Origin: an uncultured Olsenella sp.
Lineage (GTDB): Bacteria > Actinomycetota > Coriobacteriia > Coriobacteriales > Atopobiaceae
DNA: 64,000 nucleotides
Reading direction: 5' to 3'
Assembly: GCA_949291295.1 (NCBI GenBank)
Contig: CASEVE010000010.1
Location: forward strand, 1-64,000
Of this stretch, positions 29,238-41,818 are shown in pieces. Numbering within the stretch: position 1 is the stretch's first letter; every line of letters begins with the position of its first letter. The notes beneath the pieces were generated by a model. The model ran no database searches and was not told where the DNA came from. It saw only the letters and a program-made list of their open reading frames with translations. A program made the translations under genes and the position numbers.

Positions 29238-29329
29238 GGGACCTCCAATCCGATGCCTGTCACCTACAATACTACGGTGTCTGCACGACACTCCCTGGTC
29301 AACGCAAGCCTATCTCAAAAAGAAAATAA

Positions 29330-29341
29330 GAACAAGTGTTT
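29330..29341 (+). promoter_or_regulatory. LexA-like (SOS) box upstream of uvrB
   Basis: GAACAAGTGTTT differs at one position from the Gram-positive LexA consensus GAAC-N4-GTTC. It overlaps the proposed -35 hexamer, the position expected for repression. Confidence 0.55.
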
Positions 29342-29368
29342 GCATTAGGATTTCTGCTGCGCTACACT
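29340..29368 (+). promoter_or_regulatory. Candidate uvrB promoter
   Basis: TTGCAT (29340-29345), a 17-bp spacer and TACACT (29363-29368), ending 25 bases before the uvrB ATG. Confidence 0.55.
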
Positions 29369-29393
29369 CTTCATAGCGAGGATGGGAGGGAAG

Positions 29394-31604
29394 ATGTCGG
29401 AAGTCTCAACTCATGAGCACTTTGGCGGCGAGCTCGTGCGCTTTGGCCGCGAGGTGGGAGACGAGCGCCTCACGGTGGTCTCGCCCTATGAGCCCGCCGG
29501 CGATCAGCCGCAGGCAATTGAAAAGCTTGCCAACGGTATCGAGCGTGGCCTGCGCTATCAAACGCTCATGGGCGTCACGGGGTCGGGCAAGACCTTCACC
29601 ATGGCCAAAACCATCGAGTGCCTGAATCGTCCCACGCTTATCATGGAGCCAAACAAGACGCTTGCGGCTCAGGTGGCCAGCGAGATGCGCGAGCTCTTTC
29701 CCAACAACGCCGTGGTCTACTTCGTCTCCTACTATGACTACTATCAGCCTGAGGCATACGTCCCCCAGACGGACACCTACATCGAGAAGGACGCCTCTAT
29801 CAACGAGGAGGTCGAGAAGCTCCGTCACCAGGCTACCTCGAGTCTGCTCTCGCGGCGTGACGTCATTGTCGTTGCGTCGGTGAGCTGCATCTACGGCATT
29901 GGCAGCCCTCAGGACTATGCGGGTCTCGCCCCCAACGTGAGCCGCGATGTGCCGCTCGAGCGCGACGACCTCATCCACAGCCTCATTGACATCCAGTATG
30001 ACCGTAACGACTACGACCTCTCCCGCGGAACGTTCAGGGTGCGCGGGGATACCGTCGACGTCTTTCCTCCCTACGCCGAAAATCCTCTGCGCATCTCGTT
30101 TTTTGGAGACGAGGTCGAGCTCATCGCCGAGGTCGACAACGTCACGGGTGAGATTGTGCGCGAGTTTGAGGCCATCCCCATCTGGCCCGCGTCCCACTAC
30201 GTCACCGAGCGCCCCAAGGTCACTCATGCCATCGAGACCATAAACGAGGAGCTCGAGCAGCGCGTGGCGGAGCTCAAGGCCAACGACATGCTGCTCGAGG
30301 CGCAGCGCCTTGCCCAGCGCACAAGCTATGACATAGAGATGCTCGAGACCATGGGCTACTGCAACGGCATCGAGAACTACTCGCGCCATCTCGACGGTCG
30401 TAAGGCGGGAGAGCCGCCCTATACGCTCATCGATTACTTCCCCAAGGACATGGTCTGCATCATCGACGAGTCACACGTCACGGTGCCGCAGATTCGCGGC
30501 ATGTATGAGGGTGACCGCTCGCGTAAGGTCACGCTTGTCGACCACGGCTTTCGCCTGCCCTCCGCCCTTGACAACCGTCCTCTTCGCTTCGATGAGTTTG
30601 AGCAGCGCGTTCCCCAGTTCATCTATGTTTCCGCCACCCCCGGAGACTACGAGGAGTCGGTCTCCCAACAGGAGGTGGAGCAGATCATTCGCCCCACGGG
30701 CCTCCTCGACCCCAAGGTGGACGTCCGTCCGGTCGCGGGTCAGATCGACGACCTCATCGACGAGATCAAGAGTCGCGTTGCCAAGAAGGAGCGCGTTCTT
30801 GTGACCACGCTCACCAAGCGCATGGCAGAAGACCTCACGGACCACCTGCTCGACGAGGGCGTGCGCGTGAACTACATGCACTCTGATACGGCAACGCTCG
30901 ATCGAGTTGACATCATCAGAGACCTTCGCGTAGGCAAGATAGACGTACTCGTGGGCATCAACCTTCTCCGCGAGGGATTGGACATTCCCGAGGTCTCTCT
31001 CGTGGCAATCCTCGATGCGGACAAGGAGGGCTTCCTCCGCAACAGGCGCTCGCTCATTCAGACCATGGGTCGTGCGGCAAGAAACGCCCAGGGCGAGGTC
31101 ATCATGTATGCCGACGCCATCACGGACTCCATGCGCGAGGCGATGGGGGAGACGGCACGTCGTCGTCAGCTTCAGGAGGCGTATAACGAGGAGCACGGCA
31201 TCGTTCCGTGCACCGTCAAGAAGTCCATCACGGACGTCTCGTCCTTCATCTCGGAGGCTGAGCACACTCTTGAGGGCAAGACGCGTGACCGGCACGGAAC
31301 AGGTAGCCATGGAGCCTTTGAGAGTCTTGCGGAAAGTGCCGTGGACGAGGCTACGGCAACTTCCGTTGCCGAAGAGCTTTCCGGTCTTTCGGCCACGGAG
31401 CTGGCCGATGTGGTCGACGGTCTCGAGGAGGAGATGGCTGCCGCGTCTGAGGCCATGGACTTCGAGACCGCTGCTCGTATCCGCGATCAAATTGTTGCCA
31501 TCCGTACGCGCGTCGAGGGTGGTTCTGCCGAAGATGTCATAGCCCGTCTCAAGGCGGGAGCACGCAAGGGGAGCGCCCACGCAACCCATCGCCGCAGAAG
31601 ATGA
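29394..31604 (+). CDS. uvrB: UvrABC excinuclease subunit B
   Basis: 736 residues from ATG 29394, with GGGAGG upstream; an in-frame ATG at 29382 adds four residues. Damage-verifying helicase-like ATPase of nucleotide excision repair. Walker A GVTGSGKT (60-67), beta-hairpin region [25 protein letters not shown]-like IIDESHVT, helicase motif [25 protein letters not shown] and a C-terminal UVR motif ([22 protein letters not shown]) that contacts UvrC. The stop codon lies in the first bases of the 31601 palindrome. uvrA and uvrC are elsewhere in this window. Confidence 0.96.
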   Translation: MSEVSTHEHFGGELVRFGREVGDERLTVVSPYEPAGDQPQAIEKLANGIERGLRYQTLMGVTGSGKTFTMAKTIECLNRPTLIMEPNKTLAAQVASEMRELFPNNAVVYFVSYYDYYQPEAYVPQTDTYIEKDASINEEVEKLRHQATSSLLSRRDVIVVASVSCIYGIGSPQDYAGLAPNVSRDVPLERDDLIHSLIDIQYDRNDYDLSRGTFRVRGDTVDVFPPYAENPLRISFFGDEVELIAEVDNVTGEIVREFEAIPIWPASHYVTERPKVTHAIETINEELEQRVAELKANDMLLEAQRLAQRTSYDIEMLETMGYCNGIENYSRHLDGRKAGEPPYTLIDYFPKDMVCIIDESHVTVPQIRGMYEGDRSRKVTLVDHGFRLPSALDNRPLRFDEFEQRVPQFIYVSATPGDYEESVSQQEVEQIIRPTGLLDPKVDVRPVAGQIDDLIDEIKSRVAKKERVLVTTLTKRMAEDLTDHLLDEGVRVNYMHSDTATLDRVDIIRDLRVGKIDVLVGINLLREGLDIPEVSLVAILDADKEGFLRNRRSLIQTMGRAARNAQGEVIMYADAITDSMREAMGETARRRQLQEAYNEEHGIVPCTVKKSITDVSSFISEAEHTLEGKTRDRHGTGSHGAFESLAESAVDEATATSVAEELSGLSATELADVVDGLEEEMAAASEAMDFETAARIRDQIVAIRTRVEGGSAEDVIARLKAGARKGSAHATHRRRR

Positions 31605-31631
31605 TACGAAGGGACAGTCCCTTCGTATCAT
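31601..31631. repeat. Perfect palindrome with GAAGGGACAGTCCCTTC core at the uvrB stop
   Basis: 14-bp arms around a CAG centre. It starts at the ATGA that contains the uvrB stop and ends 16 bases before the next gene's ATG, whose ribosome-binding site (AAAGGAG) follows directly. The core is identical to that of the 47357 palindrome, while the outer five or six bases differ but stay self-complementary. Confidence 0.9.
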
Positions 31632-31646
31632 TAAAGGAGTGATGTG

Positions 31647-32819
31647 ATGGCATCGTTTTTCTCGCCAGAAGAAACCAATCTCTTTGGGTATCTTTCTCGC
31701 GCGTTTGAGACCTTTGAGCAGCGCCCGCTCACCGACGTGGACAGCCTCGTGCTCTCGTGTCTCTCATATTTTCGCTTCCAGGGAGAGGACGTGTGCGGCG
31801 CCAGGGGCGTATCTGTGAGAGAGCTCTTTCAGGCCGAGCATCTTGAGCAGATGACGCGTGGGCTATGGGATTCTGAGGGCCTGATGAGAGTCCTTGCGCT
31901 CACGGCCGCAAGCCCGCGCTTCAGGGATGTCGTCGTGAGCAACTATGTTGACGATTTTGACGAGTCCGCCGAGAAGCAGTTCTCCGCGTGCGTCCTTCAC
32001 CTTCCCGCGGGTGGGGCCTATGTGTCGTATCGTGGGACTGACAACACGCTTGTCGGCTGGAAGGAAGACTTCAACATGGCGTTTGAGACGGGCGTCCCGT
32101 CCCAGTACGCTGCCATCGACTACCTCGAGCGAGTTGCCTTGTCCATTGAGGGCGGCATCTACCTCGGCGGACACTCCAAGGGCGGAAATCTTGCCGTGTG
32201 CGCTTTGGCGCGCTGCTCTGAGGCGGTTGCCGCAAGGATCGTGCGGGTCTTCTCGCATGACGGTCCGGGATTTACCGGTGATGCGCTTGCCGATGAGCTC
32301 TGGCAGCAGTGCGCAGATCTTGTCTCCAAAACGGTTCCACGCTCCTCGGTCATCGGCATGCTCTTTGAGAAACAGGAGGATTACACAGTCGTGGAGTCCT
32401 CCATGATGGGGCTGACTCAGCATAACCCCTTCTCTTGGGTAGTCGAGGGCAATGACTTTGTGAGCCTGGAGGGGCTTGGTCGCGGGGCGAGCTTTGTCGA
32501 CAAGGGTCTGAACGAATGGATCGCGAGCATGACGCGTGAGGAGCGCGAGGGCGTCGTCGAGACGCTCTTCTCGGTGCTCGGCGCTGCGGGGGAGGATACC
32601 TTTGCCGATCTCAGTGGAAACTGGCAGGCCTCGGTTCCGGCGATGCTGCGGCGTATTGGTGAGCTTGAGCCAGAGCAGCGAGGTCACATCACTCGGGCCC
32701 TGACCCTTCTTGTTCAGGCGTTCATGCCGGACATCGAGTTGCCCCAGCTTCCTGGCTTTGAACCCCCGCAGTTTCCCGACCTGACTGAGCTCTTGTCGGA
32801 AAAGACGACTGAGGCATAG
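31647..32819 (+). CDS. Alpha/beta-hydrolase-fold protein, DUF2974-like
   Basis: 390 residues from ATG 31647, preceded by AAAGGAG. The nucleophile elbow GGHSKGGNLA and the upstream VSYRGTDNTLVGWKEDFNM match the lipase-like DUF2974 (Mbeg1-like) family common in Firmicutes and Coriobacteriia. A C-terminal helical stretch of ~130 residues follows. No signal peptide, so predicted cytosolic. Substrate unknown. Confidence 0.8.
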   Translation: MASFFSPEETNLFGYLSRAFETFEQRPLTDVDSLVLSCLSYFRFQGEDVCGARGVSVRELFQAEHLEQMTRGLWDSEGLMRVLALTAASPRFRDVVVSNYVDDFDESAEKQFSACVLHLPAGGAYVSYRGTDNTLVGWKEDFNMAFETGVPSQYAAIDYLERVALSIEGGIYLGGHSKGGNLAVCALARCSEAVAARIVRVFSHDGPGFTGDALADELWQQCADLVSKTVPRSSVIGMLFEKQEDYTVVESSMMGLTQHNPFSWVVEGNDFVSLEGLGRGASFVDKGLNEWIASMTREEREGVVETLFSVLGAAGEDTFADLSGNWQASVPAMLRRIGELEPEQRGHITRALTLLVQAFMPDIELPQLPGFEPPQFPDLTELLSEKTTEA

Positions 32820-32829
32820 GGCGCTTGCA

Positions 32830-34503
32830 TCACTGTGCGAGCGACGCCACGATCTTCTCGGCAGCAAGGATTCCGTCAGTGGCGGCGCTCATGATGCCGC
32901 CCGCATAGCCTGCCCCCTCGCCCACGGGCCAGAGGCCCCGCACGCCAACGCTCTGGCCATCGGAGCCGCGCGTCACGCGAATCGGGGAGCTCGAGCGCGT
33001 CTCCACGCCCGTGAGCACGGCGTCGGAAGCGTCAAATCCGTGCAGCTTGCGCGCAAGCACGGGAATTGCCGCGCGAAGGGTCTCGCTTACGTAGTCGGGA
33101 AGGCAGCCGGAAACGTCTCCCCAGGAAACGCCGCGGGGGTAGGTGGGCACGACGCGCCCACCCGAGCTGCTCGGGGTCTTTTGGAGGAAGTCGCCTACGA
33201 GCTGGGCGGGCGCCACGAAGGCTCCGCCGCCTGCGGCAAAGGCCGCTCGCTCGCAGGCACGCTGCAGCTCAACGCCCGCGAGCACGTTGTCTCCGGGAAG
33301 GTCCTCGGGAAAGACGTTGGCGAGAAGCCCGGAGTTGGCGTTCGCGCCTGCGCGATCGGACAGGCTCATGCCGTTGGTGCAGACGCCTCCGGCCTCGCTT
33401 GCCGCAGAGACCACGTATCCGCCCGGGCACATGCAAAACGAGAACGCGCTGCGCCCCGAGGGAAGGTGGCAGGAGAGGCTGTAGGGTGCTGCGCCCAGTG
33501 CGGGGTTGCCGGCAAAGCCGCCATAGAGCGCGCGGTCAATCTCTGCCTGGAGGTGCTCGATGCGCACGCCCATGGCAAAGGTCTTGCGCTCCATGGGAAC
33601 CCCGCGCTCCCGAAGAAGCTCAAAGACGTCGCGCGCCGAATGGCCGCAGCACAGGACCACACAGTTTGCGCTTACCCGCTCCTCGACAGCCGTACCGTCC
33701 TCAAGGGTCGTTTCGAGCGTCACGCCGCGCACCGCGCCGCCCGTCACGTCAAGGTCCGTCATGCGGCAGCGGCAGCGCACCTCGCCGCCCGCCTCCTCGA
33801 TCTGGCGCACGATGTCTGTCACCACGGTGGGCAGCACGTCGCTTCCCACGTGGGGCTTGGCATCCCAGAGGATCTCGCGTGCGGCACCTGCCCCAACAAA
33901 GGTCTCAAGAATGAGGCGGTGAGCGGGGCTTTTGGTACCGGTCTGAAGCTTGCCGTCAGAAAACGTCCCCGCGCCGCCCACGCCAAACTGGATGTTGCTC
34001 TCGGGGTCGAGCTCGCCCGTCTCGTTATGGTACCCGACGACCTTGCCGCGGCGCTCGGCGTTGTCACCTCGCTCCACGAGCAGGGGCTCAAGTCCCGCCC
34101 GCGCGAGTGAGAGTGCGCAGAAGAGCCCCGCACAGCCCGCGCCCACCACAACGGGGCGCAGCGCCGGCCGATTGGCAACGGAAACGGGAGCGGGAAAACC
34201 GTAGGGGGATTCCGCGACGAGCTTTACGCTCTTGTCGGCGCGCCTCTTGGCGAGTCTTGCGAGAAGCGCGCGCTCGGCCGCAACGCCGCCCGTCAACTCA
34301 ACGCGCAGCGTAAACGTGAGGTGTATGTCATCTCGCCTTCGGGCGTCAATCGAGCGGCGCCTGCGCTCGACACGCGCGAGATCCTTATCGCTTACGCGCA
34401 GCTTTCTTGCAAGCGTCCGACGGCATGCCGCGAGCTCGCGCTCGTCCGTCCCGTCGAGCGCGGAGAGGGGTATGCGAATGCCAGAGACCTCGAGCATGCT
34501 CAT
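32830..34503 (-). CDS. FAD-dependent oxidoreductase (COG2509-type)
   Basis: 557 residues. A basic ~90-residue N-terminal domain with R-rich ARVERRRRSIDARRRDD precedes the dinucleotide-binding motif VVVGAGCAGLFCALSLARAG. Family blocks follow: FGVGGAGTFSDGKL, CCGHSARDVFELL, FAMGVRIEH, PGGYVVSAASEAGGVCTNGMS and GLWPVGEGAGYAGGIMSAA. Full length for the uncharacterised FAD protein family COG2509, whose substrate is not known. The alternative start two codons inside (34497) is equally possible. Transcribed alone. Confidence 0.82.
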   Translation of the reverse strand: MSMLEVSGIRIPLSALDGTDERELAACRRTLARKLRVSDKDLARVERRRRSIDARRRDDIHLTFTLRVELTGGVAAERALLARLAKRRADKSVKLVAESPYGFPAPVSVANRPALRPVVVGAGCAGLFCALSLARAGLEPLLVERGDNAERRGKVVGYHNETGELDPESNIQFGVGGAGTFSDGKLQTGTKSPAHRLILETFVGAGAAREILWDAKPHVGSDVLPTVVTDIVRQIEEAGGEVRCRCRMTDLDVTGGAVRGVTLETTLEDGTAVEERVSANCVVLCCGHSARDVFELLRERGVPMERKTFAMGVRIEHLQAEIDRALYGGFAGNPALGAAPYSLSCHLPSGRSAFSFCMCPGGYVVSAASEAGGVCTNGMSLSDRAGANANSGLLANVFPEDLPGDNVLAGVELQRACERAAFAAGGGAFVAPAQLVGDFLQKTPSSSGGRVVPTYPRGVSWGDVSGCLPDYVSETLRAAIPVLARKLHGFDASDAVLTGVETRSSSPIRVTRGSDGQSVGVRGLWPVGEGAGYAGGIMSAATDGILAAEKIVASLAQ

Positions 34504-34524
34504 CCTTCCAGATCTGCTTATACC

Positions 34525-34642
34525 GAGTGTACGAAAATCGGGGCGACTTTTTCAAAACCGTCTTTGTGAGGTAGCGTTTCCGCAGGTAACGCCATCCCAA
34601 AAATAGCCGTTTCAAAAAAGAAAGCCCGACTTTCAAACACTC
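34525..34642. repeat. 118-bp hairpin-like element, copy 1 (diverged)
   Basis: Starts GAGTGTACGAAAATCGGG and ends CCCGACTTTCAAACACTC, so its ends are inverted repeats. The centre contains AGCGTTTCCGCAGGT, shared with the copies at 50528 and 51831. It lies between two minus-strand FAD-protein genes. Confidence 0.75.
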
Positions 34643-34689
34643 GCTAGGAGGTGCGACGCAAAGCCGAGAAGAGCGACGTACGGCATCGG

Positions 34690-35883
34690 CTATCGCCGTG
34701 CCGCCGCGCGTCCCGCCACAAGGCCGCTCTTCCATGCCCAGGCAAGGTTGAAGCCACCGCACGCGCCATCGACGTCGAGCGCCTCGCCGCAGGCAAAGAA
34801 GCCGGGAAGTTCGCGCGCTTCCAGCGTTTCGGGGCAGAACTGCTCGGTCAGAAGTCCGCCGCGTGTTACTTGGGCGCGCTCCGGCTCGGCGGGTCCGGAT
34901 ACGGTAAAGCGCAGGTTGCGTGCCATGGCAAGCGCATGGGACCCAAGCGCCTCCGCAATCGCGGGGTCGAGCACGCCGGCGCATCCGCCCGCAGCATCGG
35001 CGAGTGACCTCGCACGCTCCTCGCTCATGCCGCAGAGAAGGTCGAGAGAGATGACGTCTCCGGGAAGCGCAAGGCGCGACAGGTCAAAGATGACGATTCC
35101 GGAGAGGCCGTAGGGTCGAAAAAGCACCTCGCCCGTCTCGACCGCAACCTCCGAGCCATCGCGCAGGAGGCGGGCAACCACGTGCGAACGTCTTCCGTCG
35201 AGCGCCTCGAGTGAGACATCGTCCGGCGCGACGCAGGCGAGGGAGCACAGTACCGGCTCATTTGAGGTGCACGTGAGACCAAGAGAGCTCGTGAGCTCCT
35301 CGCCACCACCAGCAGCATAGATGACCCGATGGGTCATAACCCCCCTCTTTGAGTCGATTTGGGAGTCGAAAGCAAGGGTTATGAGGTATCCGCCCTCCGA
35401 GCGCTCAAGAGAGGCGACCTCACGGGCCGGGGCAAGCGTCACCCCCGCGCGTCTCGCGCGGGCGAGAAGAACCTCGCGCACCGAGGATGCCTGCCGTGAG
35501 AGGGGATAGAGCCTCCCTTGCTCCTCTTCGACCCAGGCGAGGCCGCATTTCTCGAAGAAGTCAAGCACGTCACGCGAGAAGCGCTCCCCGCAGACCGCCT
35601 CGACGAAAGCTGGATTGTTGTAGCGATCCCACGAGAGGCACGAGTTGGAGAAGTTGCAGCGTCCGTTGCCGGTGGCGAGAATACTTCGCCCGCACTCGAG
35701 GGCTCGCTCAAGCACAACGACGCTCGCTCCGCTCTCGGCCGCGGCAGTGGCCGCCGCAAGGCCGGAGGCCCCGCCGCCGACCACGACAACGTCGCAGCGT
35801 GCAGGGACCCTCACGGCAGCCGCCGCCGCGAGCGCCTCTTCTCGCGCCCTCGACCTCGAGGTTCTTCTCGCCTGACGTGCCAA
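34690..35883 (-). CDS. HI0933/BaiN-family flavoprotein
   Basis: 397 residues if TTG 35883, two bases from the Mrp stop, is the start. A GTG about 35 codons further in (before PARCDVVVVGGG) is the alternative. FAD motif VVVVGGGASGLAAATAAAESGA, signature LATGNGRCNFSN, a TLAPAREV..LE segment, and C-terminal GFFACGEALDVDGACGGFNLAWAWKSG. Family members include 3-dehydro bile-acid reductase-like and uncharacterised flavoproteins. The tight junction with mrp suggests joint expression. Confidence 0.82.
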   Translation of the reverse strand: MARQARRTSRSRAREEALAAAAAVRVPARCDVVVVGGGASGLAAATAAAESGASVVVLERALECGRSILATGNGRCNFSNSCLSWDRYNNPAFVEAVCGERFSRDVLDFFEKCGLAWVEEEQGRLYPLSRQASSVREVLLARARRAGVTLAPAREVASLERSEGGYLITLAFDSQIDSKRGVMTHRVIYAAGGGEELTSSLGLTCTSNEPVLCSLACVAPDDVSLEALDGRRSHVVARLLRDGSEVAVETGEVLFRPYGLSGIVIFDLSRLALPGDVISLDLLCGMSEERARSLADAAGGCAGVLDPAIAEALGSHALAMARNLRFTVSGPAEPERAQVTRGGLLTEQFCPETLEARELPGFFACGEALDVDGACGGFNLAWAWKSGLVAGRAAARR

Positions 35884-35884
35884 G

Positions 35885-36766
35885 CTACTCGCCCTGGGCC
35901 TGGTCGCGGAGCGCGTCCATGAACTCTGCGGTGGCAACTACCATGTTGGTTGCCTCGGTGAGGACCCCCTCGGGAAGCTCCTTCTCAAAGGTGCCGTTGT
36001 CGCAGGCTGCGGCAAGCTCGGGGTTGATGCCCAGCTGTCCCAGGGCCTCGACGTCAAACGCCTCCGCGGTCTCGGAGAGGCGCGAGGGGCCGTACGGGAA
36101 GATCTTCTCGCCGCAGTGCGGGCACTCCACGTAGGCCATGTTCTCAACGAGGCCGAGCACCGGCACGTTCATCATGTTTGCCATGTTGACAGCCTTGCCC
36201 ACGACCATCTGCACGAGGTCCTGCGGCGAGCTCACGATCACGATACCGTCCACGGGCAGCGACTGGAAGACGGTAAGCGCAACGTCGCCGGTTCCCGGGG
36301 GCATGTCCACGAGCAGGTAGTCGAGCTCGCCCCAGGCGCAGTCCTCCCAGAACTGCTTGATGGCGCCGGCAACGACGGGGCCGCGCCAGAGCACCGGGTC
36401 GCTCTCGTGCTCGAGGACCAGGTTGGCGCTCATGACCTTGATGCCGCCCTCAGTGAGGTTGGGAACGATGAGCTCGTCCACGCCGCGGGCGCGCTCGCCG
36501 GCAAGGCCCATCATGCGGGGGATGGAGGGGCCGGTGATGTCCGCGTCGAGGATGCCCACGCGCGCACCGCGTCGCGCGAGGTTAACCGCGAGGATGCCGC
36601 ACACGAGCGACTTGCCCACGCCGCCCTTGCCGGAGACCACGCCGATGACGTGGTGAATGTTGGAGTAGTCGTTCTGCTGAAAGCCCGTGGGCTCCTGAGG
36701 CTGCTTCTGAGCGTGAAGCACCTCGTCGACCTCCTGGCGGAGCTTCTCCTGATCCTGCTGGTCCAT
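35885..36766 (-). CDS. mrp: Mrp/NBP35-family Fe-S cluster carrier ATPase
   Basis: 293 residues from ATG 36766 (MDQQDQEKLRQ), with AAGGAGAGG upstream. Deviant Walker A GKGGVGKS, LDADITGPSIPRMMGL, the MinD-like LLVDMPPGTGDVALTV, and the paired C-terminal cysteines of ECPHCGEKI that bind the bridging 4Fe-4S cluster in family dimers. Delivers Fe-S clusters to apoproteins in the cytosol. No N-terminal DUF59 domain. Downstream flavoprotein gene is immediately adjacent. Confidence 0.9.
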   Translation of the reverse strand: MDQQDQEKLRQEVDEVLHAQKQPQEPTGFQQNDYSNIHHVIGVVSGKGGVGKSLVCGILAVNLARRGARVGILDADITGPSIPRMMGLAGERARGVDELIVPNLTEGGIKVMSANLVLEHESDPVLWRGPVVAGAIKQFWEDCAWGELDYLLVDMPPGTGDVALTVFQSLPVDGIVIVSSPQDLVQMVVGKAVNMANMMNVPVLGLVENMAYVECPHCGEKIFPYGPSRLSETAEAFDVEALGQLGINPELAAACDNGTFEKELPEGVLTEATNMVVATAEFMDALRDQAQGE

Positions 36767-36882
36767 GGCGTTCCTCTCCTTGGCACCTCTCTTGGCGCAT
36801 TGTGTCCAACGTCTCGATTCTACCCAAGCGGGGCTCGGATGGTTCATACTGTCGAGAAGAACGTCAGGGAAGGGGGTCTTCG

Positions 36883-37959
36883 ATGGACGGCACCTCTTTT
36901 GGGGTTGCGTGGGGCTGCGGGTGCGGCCCGGACTGCTTTACGCTCGATGACGACGGGTTTACCTGTCGCAAGGTGCAGGACGCTCCCGAGGTCTGGCGCG
37001 TGGAGCTCCTCATGCACGACACCTTCCTGCCCTCCGTCAACGCCTTCGTGGTGCTCGACGCCGGCGAGGCGCTCGTGGTGGACGCCGGAACCCCGGACCC
37101 CTTCAACGACACGCGCCTCATGCGGGCCCTCGTTGGACTTGGCGTGGATCCCGAGCGCACCACGCTCTTCTGCACGCACGCGCACGTCGACCACACCGGT
37201 CTTGCCCGCGAGCTCGCGGAGGCGGGGGCGCGTGTGGTCATCCCCGAGGGCGTCTTGGCGGACATGCGGCGCATGGCCGTTCCCGCGTGGCGAGAGAAGA
37301 TGGCGTCTCGCATGCGCACCGAGGGGGTGAGCGTAGCGGAGGCATCCGAGCTTGCCGACGTTATCTGGGACCATGCCATCAACTTCGAAACCGAGAAGAT
37401 TCCGTTTGGCACGGTGGGCGTCCGCGATATGCTGCGCTGCGGCCGCTGGAGCTTCGAGGTCGTGGCAGCCCCCGGTCACACGCCGGGCCAGTGCGTGCTC
37501 TGGGAGAGCTCCACGCGCACGGCGTTTCTCGGCGACGCGGTTCTCTTCCTGTGCTCCACGTGCATCGGGTTCTGGGACGAGGGTGAGGACCCCATCGGGG
37601 AGCAGCTTGCCACGCTGGGCGGCCTTTCCGAGCGTGGCATCGAGCACGCCTTCATGGGCCACGGCCTTCAGGAGGGAAGCGTCTCGGAGCGCTGCGAGAA
37701 GAACGCGGCCCATCACGAGCGCAGGAGCGCGCGTGCCCTCGCCGCTATTGAGTCGGAGCCGGGTCGTACCGGCTTTGAGCTTGTGCCCGCCATGGGCTGG
37801 CACGCCCCCTTCGACCACTGGGGCGAGACGCCGGCCATGACGCGCTGGTTTCTCGTCTCCGAGAGCATCGCGCACCTCGACCACCTTGTGGCTATGGGCG
37901 CCGTCCGCCGCGCGCGCGACGCCTCTGGCGTGAGCCGCTACTTCGCTGCGGAGCGCTAG
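36883..37959 (+). CDS. Metallo-beta-lactamase-fold hydrolase
   Basis: 358 residues from ATG 36883, preceded by GGGAAGGGGG. Metal motif H99-A-H101-V-D103-H104, then GHTPGQCVLW and FLGDAVLF supply further ligands. A C-terminal helical region (EKNAAHHERRSARALAAIE) resembles the LACTB2-type tail of GloB/LACTB2-like enzymes, which act on thioesters or RNA. Function not assigned. Confidence 0.8.
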   Translation: MDGTSFGVAWGCGCGPDCFTLDDDGFTCRKVQDAPEVWRVELLMHDTFLPSVNAFVVLDAGEALVVDAGTPDPFNDTRLMRALVGLGVDPERTTLFCTHAHVDHTGLARELAEAGARVVIPEGVLADMRRMAVPAWREKMASRMRTEGVSVAEASELADVIWDHAINFETEKIPFGTVGVRDMLRCGRWSFEVVAAPGHTPGQCVLWESSTRTAFLGDAVLFLCSTCIGFWDEGEDPIGEQLATLGGLSERGIEHAFMGHGLQEGSVSERCEKNAAHHERRSARALAAIESEPGRTGFELVPAMGWHAPFDHWGETPAMTRWFLVSESIAHLDHLVAMGAVRRARDASGVSRYFAAER

Positions 37960-37966
37960 CTCTCGG

Positions 37967-38030
37967 GGCGCCTCGGTGTTTCTCCGAGAAGTGCGCGTCG
38001 CGGAACTTCTCTCCGAAACACTGAGGCGCC
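37967..38030. repeat. Long imperfect hairpin after the MBL gene
   Basis: GGCGCCTCGGTGTTTC (37967-37982) pairs with GAAACACTGAGGCGCC (38015-38030) with one G-T. Inner arms GAGAAGT (37986) and ACTTCTC (38005) continue the stem. No T-run follows, so it resembles a REP-type element more than a terminator. Confidence 0.7.
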
Positions 38031-38134
38031 TGCGGCAACTCCTCCTCCGCAGCGAGCGGCGACGACGGGGACGCCCGGCTCGAGGAGTCCCGCGCGTCAC
38101 CTCGGCGCCGTGGTTTACCAACGGATTGGGCTTT

Positions 38135-38205
38135 GAGGGGGCTGGGTGCATTCCGTAGGGAGGTTTCGCGCAGCGCACCTCCCGGAGGAATGCCCCCAGC
38201 CCCTC
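38135..38205. repeat. Second long hairpin, in the uvrA leader
   Basis: GAGGGGGCTGGGTGCATTCC (from 38135) and its partner ending at 38205 form arms of about 29 bp with a few mismatches around a TTCGCGCAGCGC loop. It lies 49 bp before the uvrA start. An in-frame ATG at 38146 lies inside it and is not the gene start. Confidence 0.7.
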
Positions 38206-38253
38206 ACGGGCTACAATCAAAGGTCGGTTAATCAGCACTTCCGAGGAGGGCAC

Positions 38254-41139
<2,886 letters not shown>

Positions 41140-41148
41140 GGGAGCGCC

Positions 41149-41646
41149 GTGGCCCGCAAGGAGAAGTTCCAGAAGACCAACGCCATGCGCGAGCTTGAGG
41201 CGGCGGGCGTGCCCTTCTCGTTTGTGACGTATGAGGTTGACGAGTCGGATACGTCAAACGAGCTTGGCCTGCACATCGCGCAGCGCCTGGGGGAGGACCC
41301 GGCGGCGAGCTTCAAGACGCTCGTCTGCGTGACGCCGGCAGGCGAGCACGTGGTCTGCTGCCTGCCCGTGGCCGACGAGCTCGACCTCAAGAAGGCCGCC
41401 GCGGCGGCGGGCGAGAAGAGCCTCTCGCTGATGCACGTCCGTGACCTCGAATCCACAACGGGCTACGTGCGCGGCGGGTGCTCCCCGGTGGGCATGAAGA
41501 AGCGCTTTCCCACGCTCATCGACGAGACGGCTCAGCTCTTCGACGAGATTCACGTGTCGGGTGGACGTCGCGGGCTCAGCCTCGTCATTGCGCCGGATGA
41601 CCTCGTCCGCTTCTGCGGCGCCACTCTCGCCGACATCTGCCGCTAA
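41149..41646 (+). CDS. ybaK: Cys-tRNA(Pro)/Cys-tRNA(Cys) deacylase, YbaK/EbsC type
   Basis: 165 residues from GTG 41149, 9 bp after uvrA. Trans-editing domain that hydrolyses mischarged aminoacyl-tRNA. Pattern of the YbaK branch: TNAMRELEAAGVPF, SFKTLVCV, the KKAAAAAG lysines, and GYVRGGCSPVGMKKRFPTLID. Length (about 160) is typical. Probably in one transcription unit with uvrA, without functional link. Confidence 0.9.
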   Translation: MARKEKFQKTNAMRELEAAGVPFSFVTYEVDESDTSNELGLHIAQRLGEDPAASFKTLVCVTPAGEHVVCCLPVADELDLKKAAAAAGEKSLSLMHVRDLESTTGYVRGGCSPVGMKKRFPTLIDETAQLFDEIHVSGGRRGLSLVIAPDDLVRFCGATLADICR

Positions 41647-41701
41647 ACACGAACCGTGGACCGTTGCCGACACTTTCCTGCGGCAAAGTGTCGCTTCGTG
41701 T
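41647..41701. repeat. Nested inverted repeats between ybaK and murJ
   Basis: CGACACTTT (41668-41676) pairs with AAAGTGTCG (41685-41693), and outer ACACGAA (41647) pairs with TTCGTGT (41695). No T-run, so terminator activity is uncertain. Confidence 0.6.
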
Positions 41702-41818
41702 CCCCGCATCGTGTGCATCACTGTGGGGAATCGGCGAGAAATATCAGGCACGGATGTCCGTCTCTCCGTATGGTGAGAAGATAAAGAGTCTTTGCAGGTG
41801 AGACGAGGAGGAACGTCC

